A stretch of DNA of 64,000 nt, taken from the NCBI GenBank assembly GCA_964546285.1, contig CAZJJK010000004.1, forward strand, positions 17,000 through 80,999, in the 5' to 3' direction. Shown here in pieces: positions 24,569 to 32,865 of the stretch. A program made the translations under genes and the position numbers. Positions within the stretch are counted from its first letter, which is position 1. The number at the start of each line of letters is the position of its first letter. The stretch comes from CAZJJK01 sp964546285 (GTDB taxonomy: Bacteria; Spirochaetota; Spirochaetia; Treponematales; Breznakiellaceae). The notes beneath the pieces were generated by a model. That model was not told the origin of the DNA and ran no database searches. It saw only the letters and a list, made by a program, of their open reading frames with translations.

Positions 24569-25375
24569 ATGAAAGAGGATTTATTAAATAAAGCCTCGGC
24601 ACAGATCGGGCGTAAACGTTATGGAGACGCGATTCGTTTATTAGAGCCCGAGGTAGTACGTTATCACGACTCTTTTCATTACTACTATATTTTGGCCTAT
24701 GCTTGCTTATTATCTGGAGATTCTGGCGGTGCTCATACTTATTTTGGCCGCGCGGCGGAAATACGACCAAATGATAAAAATGCTATGGTGGCATTAGCCT
24801 TACTTTCATTNNNNNNNNNNNNNNNNNNNNNNNNNNNNNNNNNNNNNNNNNNNNNNNNNNNNNNNNNNNNNNNNNNNNNNNNNNNNNNNNNNNNNNNNNN
24901 NNNNNNNNNNGATCTATACCATCAAGCTCAACGGCTATTCCTTGATTATCGTGATGAAGCTGCCCGCGTTATTTTAAATATGATAAAAGCGTCTAACGCT
25001 TCTTCCGCTATAAAAAATAAAGCTGATTTATTATTAAGCTACGCGACAATTCCAACTTTTACAACGCTTAAGGATAGATTTAAATATTCAGAGGTTATGA
25101 AACAACCTGAGATATTTAATTCTTGTCATGTGATATGGAGTGGTAGAGTAGCAAATATAGAAAATGGTGATACTTTCACAAAATTTGAACTGCTTATTGG
25201 TTATAATGAAAATCAATTACTTGAAGGTATTGTACCGGTTTGGTTTCCTTTCGCGCTTAATATCGATATTGATAGACCGGTTGAGATCCTTGGGGCCGTG
25301 GTCGCGGAGGGCAATAATGACATTTCTCTGTCTGGCCTTGCGATTCATCAACCCATTGAGCGGATTTCAAAGTAG
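24569..25375 (+). CDS. TPR protein, interrupted by an assembly gap
   Basis: The N-terminal 80 residues hold about two TPR units (YGDAIRLLEPEV and YYYILAYACLLSGDSGGAHTYFGRA). The gap at 24811-24910 follows. The frame is open on both sides with 100 N, but this could be chance because the gap length is unknown. After the gap, helical sequence runs into a beta-rich segment with WSGRVANIENGDTFTKFELLIGY, suggesting a second small domain of about 90 residues. No signal peptide is visible. Function unknown. Confidence 0.65.
   Translation: MKEDLLNKASAQIGRKRYGDAIRLLEPEVVRYHDSFHYYYILAYACLLSGDSGGAHTYFGRAAEIRPNDKNAMVALALLSXXXXXXXXXXXXXXXXXXXXXXXXXXXXXXXXXXDLYHQAQRLFLDYRDEAARVILNMIKASNASSAIKNKADLLLSYATIPTFTTLKDRFKYSEVMKQPEIFNSCHVIWSGRVANIENGDTFTKFELLIGYNENQLLEGIVPVWFPFALNIDIDRPVEILGAVVAEGNNDISLSGLAIHQPIERISK
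24811..24910. other. Assembly gap, 100 N
   Basis: Exactly 100 N, a scaffold placeholder, lie inside a TPR gene. No repeat is visible at the edges, unlike the gap at 16552, so the cause of the break is not evident. Confidence 0.95.
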
Positions 25376-25561
25376 CGATATTCCTTTCCTCGTTGTTTAA
25401 AACAGAGAAACTTCTCAATAGTAGTAAAGCCAAACGCTTAAGGCGAGTACTGATAAGCCTGATTTAGTAATATTTTAAGATGCAAAATCTAGAGAGCTTG
25501 AAAATTAAAAATGCATATTTAAGCGGATCTGTGTTTTGGGAAGCTATTTAGCAGACACATA

Positions 25562-26668
25562 TCACAAAAAACGACCATTTTTAAGATATCTTTCAGCGTC
25601 AAAGGGCGTGAACATATCGGATAAAGATCCATTTACCGCTATCGTTCCAATAATAGAAGCTGATAATTCAGCCGAGGGAACAACTTCCAAACCATGAATT
25701 TGTTGAGGCAGGCAGGATGGACAAAACACCGTATCTGTAACGACTATCTTATTAAGTAAACCCTCGCTTGTTAAAGTAATTAAGCGTTCCGCGGCTTGCC
25801 CGGAAAAAACGGCATGTACGGCCGCAATATTGATCTCTGCCGGATTCTGTAGTGCTAAAGCCCTTATTAAGCCTTCTACGGAAGCGGCTGTATCTATCAT
25901 GTCATCAACAATCCAGAGGGTTTTACCTTCAAGCGGTGTGGCGGATAGAATATTGATGGATTCAATCGCGTTCCTTCTCGAGTAATCACGCTGTTTATGG
26001 GCTATCACCAAATGAGAACCAAACGCGTTCGCGAAACGCCTGGCTAATTTTTCTCCACCGGCATCAACGGAGCAAAAAGCCCAATTTGGACGAACTTGAT
26101 TCACTAAATAATCCAAATCAGATATATAAACATCGCACAGTCTTCTTTTTAACAAGACTAAACCTGGAACATCATCAATAGCGCAAAGAGTTGGATCAAG
26201 AATTGTTTTTGATTTATCGGAATGAAGCTGGTAAGTAATGATTTGATCGGCGCCAAGCGCTACCATAGTTTTAAAATGGACCCATAAACCAACAGAATTA
26301 CGCCTCGTTGTTCTATCTGAACGTGAACAGGAAACAAAGGGTTCAAATACAGTGATTCTCTCAGCTTGCGAACGTTTTAAGGCGTCTATCGCATGATAAA
26401 GTTCGATTTTTGATTCTTCTGATGATATATTGGCATCATTACGCGCGGAACTTGTAAAGAGGTATACATCATTTCCACGTATGGATGAATTTACGGATAC
26501 CTCAAGTTCTCCATCAGCGAATTTTTCCGCGTTGAGAGCCTCGGTTTTATCAATGACTTCAGAACGAGGCATAAAACTTGGATAACGCTTGATAGAAGCC
26601 GCGACTTTAGCGCCATAGCTTTTCATTGATCGCGTCGCGCAGATGACGAAATCATTTCTCATGACCAT
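25562..26668 (-). CDS. prs: Ribose-phosphate pyrophosphokinase (divergent, long form)
   Basis: PRPP synthetase makes 5-phosphoribosyl diphosphate for nucleotide synthesis. Family marks are FADGELEV near residue 50, the ATP-loop region FEPFVSCSRSDRTTRR near residue 107 and the PRPP loop WIVDDMIDTAAS near residue 250. The protein is 368 residues, about 50 more than E. coli Prs, with extra sequence near the N-terminus and in the middle. Its RSDR segment is a departure from the usual RQDRK. The start is ATG at 26668 or 26662. It is divergent from recA and has no operon partner. The catalytic family is clear, but the regulatory properties probably differ from class I enzymes. Confidence 0.88.
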   Translation of the reverse strand: MVMRNDFVICATRSMKSYGAKVAASIKRYPSFMPRSEVIDKTEALNAEKFADGELEVSVNSSIRGNDVYLFTSSARNDANISSEESKIELYHAIDALKRSQAERITVFEPFVSCSRSDRTTRRNSVGLWVHFKTMVALGADQIITYQLHSDKSKTILDPTLCAIDDVPGLVLLKRRLCDVYISDLDYLVNQVRPNWAFCSVDAGGEKLARRFANAFGSHLVIAHKQRDYSRRNAIESINILSATPLEGKTLWIVDDMIDTAASVEGLIRALALQNPAEINIAAVHAVFSGQAAERLITLTSEGLLNKIVVTDTVFCPSCLPQQIHGLEVVPSAELSASIIGTIAVNGSLSDMFTPFDAERYLKNGRFL

Positions 26669-26779
26669 ACTCTACCGTACTATGGCGGTTGTCGTCGAGC
26701 GATTATTAGTGTTTTATATAAGAGAAAAATTTCAAGCGAGAAACGGAAAACGCCCTTACTAGAAACCAGGGAGGATGAT

Positions 26780-27952
26780 ATGGCGAAAGCGGTAAATAGC
26801 GAAAAAACACGTCAAGCTGAGGGCGTTACCTCAGAAGAAAAAGCCAAAGCGCTAGAAATAGCCAAATTACAGATAGAGAAGCAATTTGGCGCTGGTTCAT
26901 TAATGAAATTAGGTACACGTATCGATGCGCGAGGTATAGACACCATACCCTCTGGATCAATACTTTTAGATGAAGCTCTCGGTATTGGAGGCTATCCTCG
27001 TGGAAGAATTATCGAAATTTATGGACCGGAATCGTCCGGCAAAACGACACTAGCCTTACATGCTATCGCTGAGGCGCAAAAAAAAGGCGGTATAGCCGCG
27101 TTTGTTGACGCCGAACACGCGCTTGATCCCACATACGCAAAAAACCTTGGCGTAAATATAGATGAATTATGGGTTTCTCAACCAGATACAGGGGAACAAG
27201 CCCTTGAAATAGCGGAGAGTCTTGTAAGATCTGGCGCTGTCGACGTTATTGTTGTTGACTCCGTGGCCGCGTTAACGCCTCAGGCGGAAATTGAAGGCGA
27301 TATGGGCGACGCTCACGTAGGGCTTCAAGCTCGATTAATGAGCCAAGCCCTGCGTAAATTGACCGCCACTATTGGTAAGTCAAAAACAATATTGGTTTTT
27401 ATTAATCAGATACGTATGAAAATTGGCATAATGTTTGGCAACCCGGAAACGACAACTGGCGGAAACGCTTTAAAATTCTATTCCTCTGTTCGTCTTGAGG
27501 TTAGGAGAATAGAAACTATAGAGAAAGGAGATTCTGACGCTATCGGTAATCGTGTAAGAGTAAAGGTAGTGAAAAACAAAGTCGCTCCACCTTTCCGAAA
27601 AGTTGAATTGGAAATAATGTTTGGGAAAGGTATATCGGCTTCCGGAAGTCTGGTAGACGCCGCGGTTAAATACAATATAATCGATAAAAAAGGAGCCTGG
27701 TATGCCTATGGCGATGAAAAAATAGGGCAGGGGAGGGATAACGCTAAAACCTTCTTGGAGTCAAACCCTCAATTGGCTATAGATATTGATAAGCGTTTAC
27801 GTGATATGATGTTTCCGCCTCGTGATTCAAATACTGAAAAGAATGCTGATTCTATACCAGAGGCGAACTCGCCCTCTGACCTGCCCGCTATAAGTCCACT
27901 GACAAATCATCCTAAAGGAGTTAAGACAGAAATTGATGACGAGCTGTTTTAG
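26780..27952 (+). CDS. recA: Recombinase RecA
   Basis: RecA is the ATP-dependent strand-exchange protein of homologous recombination. The Walker A motif GPESSGKTT lies near residue 80, Walker B is VIVVDSVAAL, and loop L2 includes INQIRMKIGIMFGNPETTTGG. The 390 residues include a family-typical acidic C-terminal tail (EIDDELF). The ATG is preceded by AGGGAGG with good spacing. A TTGTCG-like box and AT-rich TTTTATATAA upstream (about 26690-26720) may be its promoter. It leads a run of + strand genes but is separated by only 8 nt from folK. Confidence 0.98.
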   Translation: MAKAVNSEKTRQAEGVTSEEKAKALEIAKLQIEKQFGAGSLMKLGTRIDARGIDTIPSGSILLDEALGIGGYPRGRIIEIYGPESSGKTTLALHAIAEAQKKGGIAAFVDAEHALDPTYAKNLGVNIDELWVSQPDTGEQALEIAESLVRSGAVDVIVVDSVAALTPQAEIEGDMGDAHVGLQARLMSQALRKLTATIGKSKTILVFINQIRMKIGIMFGNPETTTGGNALKFYSSVRLEVRRIETIEKGDSDAIGNRVRVKVVKNKVAPPFRKVELEIMFGKGISASGSLVDAAVKYNIIDKKGAWYAYGDEKIGQGRDNAKTFLESNPQLAIDIDKRLRDMMFPPRDSNTEKNADSIPEANSPSDLPAISPLTNHPKGVKTEIDDELF

Positions 27953-27960
27953 CTGGTACC

Positions 27961-28500
27961 ATGATTAGGAAAGGGCCTGAAAACATTGTATATCTCGGTC
28001 TTGGCTCAAACCTCGGAGATAGTCTTGATACTATTAAGAAAGCGATCAAAGTATTAAATGGCTATTTAAAATCGCTTCGGACCTCTTCTCTATATCTTAG
28101 TGAGCCCCTTTATATTACTGATCAACCACGTTTTGTTAATACCGTTGTTGAGGCTGTATTTGATGACGAACCAATAGCCCTTTTAGATTGTACGCTCTGC
28201 GTGGAAAAGCAATTTGGAAGAAACAGAACGAGACCTAAAGGAGAACGAACACTGGATATAGATATTTTATTATTTGGCAATCGTGTTGTGGATATGTCAC
28301 CGAGATTGAATATTCCACATCCTTTAATGAGGGAAAGGCGCTTTGTATTAGAGCCGCTAATTGAATTAGCTCCCGCGCTTATTGATCCCGTGACTGGATT
28401 GCCTTTTTCAGAATTTTTAAGCACTCTAGGCAACCAGGGTCTTTACTACCTGGAACCGCCAACGTATAATCAGGCTTTACATTTAAACGGGGTGTCATGA
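27961..28500 (+). CDS. folK: 2-amino-4-hydroxy-6-hydroxymethyldihydropteridine diphosphokinase
   Basis: HPPK transfers diphosphate from ATP to the pterin precursor in folate synthesis. The signature is readable: YLGLGSNLGDSLDTI at the N-terminus, VEKQFGRNRTRPKGERTLDI near residue 80, then DIDILLFG with the metal-binding Asp pair and HPLMRERRFVLEPL. The length of 179 is slightly long for the family. The ATG follows recA by 8 nt, and the stop overlaps the scpA ATG (ATGA). No other folate gene lies in the window. Confidence 0.95.
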   Translation: MIRKGPENIVYLGLGSNLGDSLDTIKKAIKVLNGYLKSLRTSSLYLSEPLYITDQPRFVNTVVEAVFDDEPIALLDCTLCVEKQFGRNRTRPKGERTLDIDILLFGNRVVDMSPRLNIPHPLMRERRFVLEPLIELAPALIDPVTGLPFSEFLSTLGNQGLYYLEPPTYNQALHLNGVS

Positions 28501-29255
28501 CGGGATCAGTTTGTAGCGACTCTCGAAATTTCAGATTAAACGAGTTCGAGGGACCGCTTGATTTGTTATTGTTTTTGATTAAGAAAAACGAGCTAAATAT
28601 ATATGACATTCCTATAGCTCAAATCACCGAACAATATTTAACATATTTAAGTTATGTAGAAAATTTTGATCTTGATAATCTGAGCGAATTTCACGCGTTG
28701 GCCGCCACACTCCTATATATCAAATCTCGAATGTTATTACCACTGGAGTTAATAGACAGTGAGGATGAAGAGGATCCAAGACAGGAATTAGTTGACCGGC
28801 TTATTGAGTATCAAAAATTTAAGATTTTATCCGACCAACTTGAAAACAAAGAACTGGAGTCAGAATGGGCTTTTGAGCGTAAACGAATTCAACATTCTCT
28901 TCCTTTCTCTGATGAACAGCTCTGGGAAAAAGTGGATATATGGGATTTATTACAGAGCTTTTCAGGCTTAATGTCGTCATTCAGTAATGAACGAATAATC
29001 GATTTATATGAAGAAGTATCAATTAATGAAAAAATAACTTTACTTAATGAATTACTGGAGAAACATGGGCAGTGCGCTTTTACTGATCTAATAATCAGAA
29101 GCGGACAGATTCTTGATATTGTATGCGCCTTTTTGGCTATATTAGAGGCTGTTAAATTGAGGTCTATTTCTATATATCAGAATAGAATGTTTGGTGATAT
29201 CCTAATTCGGCCCTACAAAAAGGCCGAGCTTGACGGAGTCTCTCTTGGAACGTGA
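28497..29255 (+). CDS. scpA: Segregation and condensation protein A
   Basis: ScpA is the kleisin that bridges the SMC dimer heads in chromosome condensation. The N-terminal signature FEGPLDLLLFLIKKNELNIYDIPI is followed by ITEQYLTYL and YIKSRMLLP. A charged middle and a winged-helix C-terminus with RSISIYQNRMFGDI complete it. 252 residues is normal. It overlaps folK by 4 nt and scpB by 26 nt, so ScpA and ScpB are probably translationally coupled. smc is not in the window. Confidence 0.95.
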   Translation: MTGSVCSDSRNFRLNEFEGPLDLLLFLIKKNELNIYDIPIAQITEQYLTYLSYVENFDLDNLSEFHALAATLLYIKSRMLLPLELIDSEDEEDPRQELVDRLIEYQKFKILSDQLENKELESEWAFERKRIQHSLPFSDEQLWEKVDIWDLLQSFSGLMSSFSNERIIDLYEEVSINEKITLLNELLEKHGQCAFTDLIIRSGQILDIVCAFLAILEAVKLRSISIYQNRMFGDILIRPYKKAELDGVSLGT

Positions 29256-29778
29256 GACGGCGCTAATAGAAGCAATTTTGTTCCTAGAAACCGATGCTTT
29301 AGACGAGACCGCTTTATCGCGCATAGCCTCATTATCCAAAGATGTTGTTATTGAAGCTCTAAAACATCTTGCAGAACGTTACGATGGAGCGGATTCAGGT
29401 CTTATGCTTTCAAAAATTGGTGGGGGCTGGGTTCTAGGTCCAAAACGTGATTATTGGGATTTCCTAAAAGATAGATACGGAAAAAAAAACGAAAATCGCT
29501 TATCTAAAGCCGCTCTTGAAACATTGGCTATAGTGGCATATTCCCAACCTATTACTAGAGCTGAAGTTGAGGCTATAAGAGGTGTCTCGGCGGATACAAT
29601 GATTCGGCTTTTATTAGATAAGGGTTTGATTAAGGAAGTTGGTAAAAAGGATGTTCCTGGAAAACCAATTCAATATGGCACAACCAAGGAATTCCTGAAA
29701 TTCTTTCGCTTGGAGAGTATCGCTGATTTGCCAAAGCTAGACGACAATGACAGCGATCGTTTCGAATTAAATGGATGA
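29230..29778 (+). CDS. scpB: Segregation and condensation protein B
   Basis: ScpB is the winged-helix (kite) partner of ScpA in the SMC complex. Typical segments are IEAILFLETDALDETALS, GGGWVLGPKRDYWDFL, LSKAALETLAIVAYSQPITR and VDAIRGVSADTMIR-like sequence (here VEAIRGVSADTMIRLLLDKG). The end is KFFRLESIADLPKL. The start is a TTG at 29230 or the in-frame TTG at 29245; both lie inside scpA. The stop overlaps the next gene by 8 nt. Confidence 0.94.
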   Translation: MTESLLERETALIEAILFLETDALDETALSRIASLSKDVVIEALKHLAERYDGADSGLMLSKIGGGWVLGPKRDYWDFLKDRYGKKNENRLSKAALETLAIVAYSQPITRAEVEAIRGVSADTMIRLLLDKGLIKEVGKKDVPGKPIQYGTTKEFLKFFRLESIADLPKLDDNDSDRFELNG

Positions 29779-30499
29779 ACGACCTATAAGGCTTCACTTA
29801 TATATAGCTCGATGTGGGGTCGCCTCAAGACGAGCGAGTGAAACTATTATCTTGGCTGGCAGGGTACGAGTTAATGGTGAAACTGTACGCTCTCTGGGAG
29901 TTAAAGTATCAGAAGCTGACAAAGTTGAACTGGATGGTCGTGTTCTTACCCCGGAAAGCCGTTATGTGTATCTAGCTGTAAATAAGCCACCTGGGTTTCT
30001 CTGTAGCGCTGTCGATCAGCGTGGTAGACCGCTTGTAAAGGAATTATTGCCTGAATCTATTACTGAGCGTGTTTTTACGATAGGTCGTTTAGATTTTCGG
30101 TCCTCAGGTTTATTGTTGCTTACAAATGACGGTTCTTTTGCCGCTAGAATATCACATCCTTCGGCGGGTATAGAAAAAGAATACCTTGTTGATTCGTCTG
30201 TTCCTATTCCTGACCTAATGATCGAAAACTTCCAAACTGGTCTGAACATTGAGGGGGAATTCTATCGTTGTCATGAGGTTGAGCGTTTAGGCAAACGCTC
30301 AGTACGAATAGTCCTTGTTGAAGGTAAAAATAAAGAAATCCGTAGGGTATTCTCGGCTTTTCATCTTCATCCGGAGAGATTAATCAGATTACGTATAGGC
30401 CCTATACTTTTAGGTTCGCTAGCTGAAGGGCGAACACGGTTTTTAAGCGCGGCTGAGGTAGAGTCCTTAGATACCGCGAGAAGGGGAGTTCATCAATGA
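29771..30499 (+). CDS. rluB: RsuA/RluB-family rRNA pseudouridine synthase
   Basis: The enzyme isomerises a uridine in rRNA. An S4 RNA-binding domain (about 5-60) with CGVASRRASE and AGRVRVNG precedes the catalytic domain with TIGRLDFRSSGLLLLTND, where the Asp of GRLD is the nucleophile. A C-terminal GKNKEIRRVFSAF segment follows. The combination matches RluB/RluE-type enzymes; the exact target (23S U2605 in E. coli RluB) is inferred. It lies next to scpB and cmk, a widely conserved order, and overlaps cmk by 4 nt. Confidence 0.88.
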   Translation: MDERPIRLHLYIARCGVASRRASETIILAGRVRVNGETVRSLGVKVSEADKVELDGRVLTPESRYVYLAVNKPPGFLCSAVDQRGRPLVKELLPESITERVFTIGRLDFRSSGLLLLTNDGSFAARISHPSAGIEKEYLVDSSVPIPDLMIENFQTGLNIEGEFYRCHEVERLGKRSVRIVLVEGKNKEIRRVFSAFHLHPERLIRLRIGPILLGSLAEGRTRFLSAAEVESLDTARRGVHQ

Positions 30500-32865
30500 T
30501 TATCGCAATAGACGGGCCAGCTGGTTCTGGGAAAAGTACGATAGCCCGTTTAGTATCTGAAAGGCTTGGGTTTCTATACCTCAATTCAGGAAAACTCTAT
30601 CGTGTTATCACTCTTCATTGTCTGCGTAATGATATAGACCCTACGGATGGTCCTAAAGCACTTGAAGCGGCTTTATCCGCTTCAATAGAATACTCTGATA
30701 ATCGGGTTCTTTTACAAGGAGAACAGGTAGACAATGAACTTCATAGTGAAGCGGTTGATCGTTATGTAGCACAACTTTCAGCCTATGTTCCTATTAGACA
30801 TTTTGTTAACGACCTGATCAAGCGTCTTTCAAATGGCAGGGATATCGTTGCAGAAGGAAGAGATATGACGACTGTCGTGTTTCCGGATACTCCCTATAAA
30901 TTTTTCCTTGATGCTTCTGTCGCGGCAAGAGCGAATAGACGTTTTATGCAAGGTTTATCAGGACTTTCTCTTGAAGAAATAAAAGAAGGTATTGAAAAAC
31001 GTGATCAAATTGACGAGAACAAAGAGGAAGGAAGTCTAAAAGTCGCTCCTGACGCATTTTATTTGGATAGCTCGGACTTGACCATCGAACAAGTTTATGA
31101 CAAAGTGATTGAGAAAATTCAGACACAAGGATCAATCATGGGTCAGATGGAAGTGGAAATGGATATATCCAAAACGCAGGGGGATAATATCCAAACACAA
31201 TTACAGGAAGAATATCTAAAATCTCTAGAGCAGTTGGAAGAAGGACAGCTTGTTGAAGGCGTTGTCATTCAAGTGACCGCTGATCAAGTTTTCGTTGATG
31301 TAGGGTATAAGTCCGAAGGAAAAATCCCGATTACTGAGTTCGCGGAGACGCCGAAAATTAATGATGTCGTTTCTGTTGTACTTATAGCCAAAGAAAACCG
31401 TCATGGTGAGGTAATCGTTTCAAAGCAAAAAGCTGATGTTAAGGTTTTTTGGAAAAACTTACGTCAAGCCTTTCAAGATCATACAATAATTGAAGGGACA
31501 ATTGATAAAATAGTTAAAGGTGGATATGAGGTAAATTTAGGGGCGGGAGTGCGGGCTTTTCTTCCGATAAGTCAATCCGATGCCCAAAAAGTTGATAAGC
31601 CAGAAAAACTTTTAAATCTAAAAACAAATTTTTATATTGAGCGCCTCTATTCAGATGGTAAAGTAAATATTGTCGTTAATCGCAGAAAATGGCTTGAAGA
31701 AGATATCGAAAAAAGGCGTGAAGCGTTTTACGCTAATACACAGATTGGTGACGACGTTATGGGGGCTGTAAAAAGCTTTACGTCTTTTGGTGCATTTATA
31801 GATCTTGGCGGTTTTGATGGGCTTCTTCATATTAATGATATGAGTTGGGGACATGTAACAAGACCGAAAGACTTTGTGAAAAAAGGTCAGGAGATACATC
31901 TTAAAGTTATCAGAATAGATCCAGTTGAAAAACGAATAAATTTGTCATTAAAACACTTTACCGATGATCCTTGGATACATTTTGAGGATAAGTATCATGT
32001 TAATGACGTTGTTAGAGGTCATGTCACTAAACTTACTGATTTTGGCGCTTTTATTGAGCTTGAGGAAGGAATTGAGGGCTTAGCTCATATTTCGGAATTT
32101 TCATGGGTTAAGAAAATTCACAAACCTGATGAGATTTTGAAAATAGGCGATGAAGTTGAATGCATGATTCTTGGTTATGATCTTCAGGCGGGAAGGGTTT
32201 CTTTAGGACTTAAACAAGTTACGGCAAATCCTTGGACTAATATCGATGAAAAATATCCTGTTGGGACAAGATTGACCCGTAAAGTTGTAAAATTAACCAA
32301 CGCTGGCGCTTTTATTGAACTAGAAGACGGTATAGATGGTTTCCTTCATGTCGATGATCTTTCTTGGACAAAGAAAATTAAACATCCTGGCAGTGAATTG
32401 CAGGCTGATCAAGAAGTAGATGTTATGGTAATCGCGTGCGAACCTGAGAGCCGCTCAATTCGTCTTGGTGTAAAACAGCTTTCTGATGATCCTTGGAATG
32501 CTTTCGCGGAAACCTATAAAGTAGGTAGCGCTGTAGAAGGGGAAATTTCCTCTATAACTGATTTTGGTCTTTTTATTCGGGTTCCTGGTGGTATTGAGGG
32601 ATTAATCCATAAGAGTAATCTAGTTGAGAATCGTGATGATTCATACGATGAGGCGATGAAGAAATATCAGGTTGGCGATAAAATAAAGGCCGTGGTTATT
32701 GATATTCAGCCAGATAAGCAAAAGATCGCTTTTTCTATCCGTGATTACCATAAAAAGGTACAGAGGGAGGAGTTGTCGCGATACATGGCTGCCGAAGAAA
32801 CAGATGAGTCTACCTTTACACTTGGTGACTTCATAAAATCAAAGGGCGGCTCTTTCGGCTCGTGA
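30496..32865 (+). CDS. cmk-rpsA: Cytidylate kinase / ribosomal protein S1 fusion
   Basis: This is one uninterrupted 789-residue frame. Residues 1 to about 210 are cytidylate kinase: P-loop GPAGSGKST at 7-15, LYLNSGKLYR, and IVAEGRDMTTVVFPDT. It phosphorylates CMP and dCMP. From about 235 on come six S1 domains; repeats 3-6 share SFGAFIDL, DFGAFIEL, NAGAFIEL and DFGLFIRV, followed by segments of the GLLHINDMSW type. This half should bind mRNA on the 30S subunit. A Met at the junction (encoded at 31138, GSIMGQMEVEMD) could in principle start a separate S1. The fusion is known in Treponema and supports the lineage call. Confidence 0.95.
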   Translation: MIIAIDGPAGSGKSTIARLVSERLGFLYLNSGKLYRVITLHCLRNDIDPTDGPKALEAALSASIEYSDNRVLLQGEQVDNELHSEAVDRYVAQLSAYVPIRHFVNDLIKRLSNGRDIVAEGRDMTTVVFPDTPYKFFLDASVAARANRRFMQGLSGLSLEEIKEGIEKRDQIDENKEEGSLKVAPDAFYLDSSDLTIEQVYDKVIEKIQTQGSIMGQMEVEMDISKTQGDNIQTQLQEEYLKSLEQLEEGQLVEGVVIQVTADQVFVDVGYKSEGKIPITEFAETPKINDVVSVVLIAKENRHGEVIVSKQKADVKVFWKNLRQAFQDHTIIEGTIDKIVKGGYEVNLGAGVRAFLPISQSDAQKVDKPEKLLNLKTNFYIERLYSDGKVNIVVNRRKWLEEDIEKRREAFYANTQIGDDVMGAVKSFTSFGAFIDLGGFDGLLHINDMSWGHVTRPKDFVKKGQEIHLKVIRIDPVEKRINLSLKHFTDDPWIHFEDKYHVNDVVRGHVTKLTDFGAFIELEEGIEGLAHISEFSWVKKIHKPDEILKIGDEVECMILGYDLQAGRVSLGLKQVTANPWTNIDEKYPVGTRLTRKVVKLTNAGAFIELEDGIDGFLHVDDLSWTKKIKHPGSELQADQEVDVMVIACEPESRSIRLGVKQLSDDPWNAFAETYKVGSAVEGEISSITDFGLFIRVPGGIEGLIHKSNLVENRDDSYDEAMKKYQVGDKIKAVVIDIQPDKQKIAFSIRDYHKKVQREELSRYMAAEETDESTFTLGDFIKSKGGSFGS

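Noticed and set aside
25376..25561. Possible small RNA or gene between the TPR gene and prs
   Set aside because: No open frame, strong hairpin or T-run was found; it looks like plain intergenic sequence.
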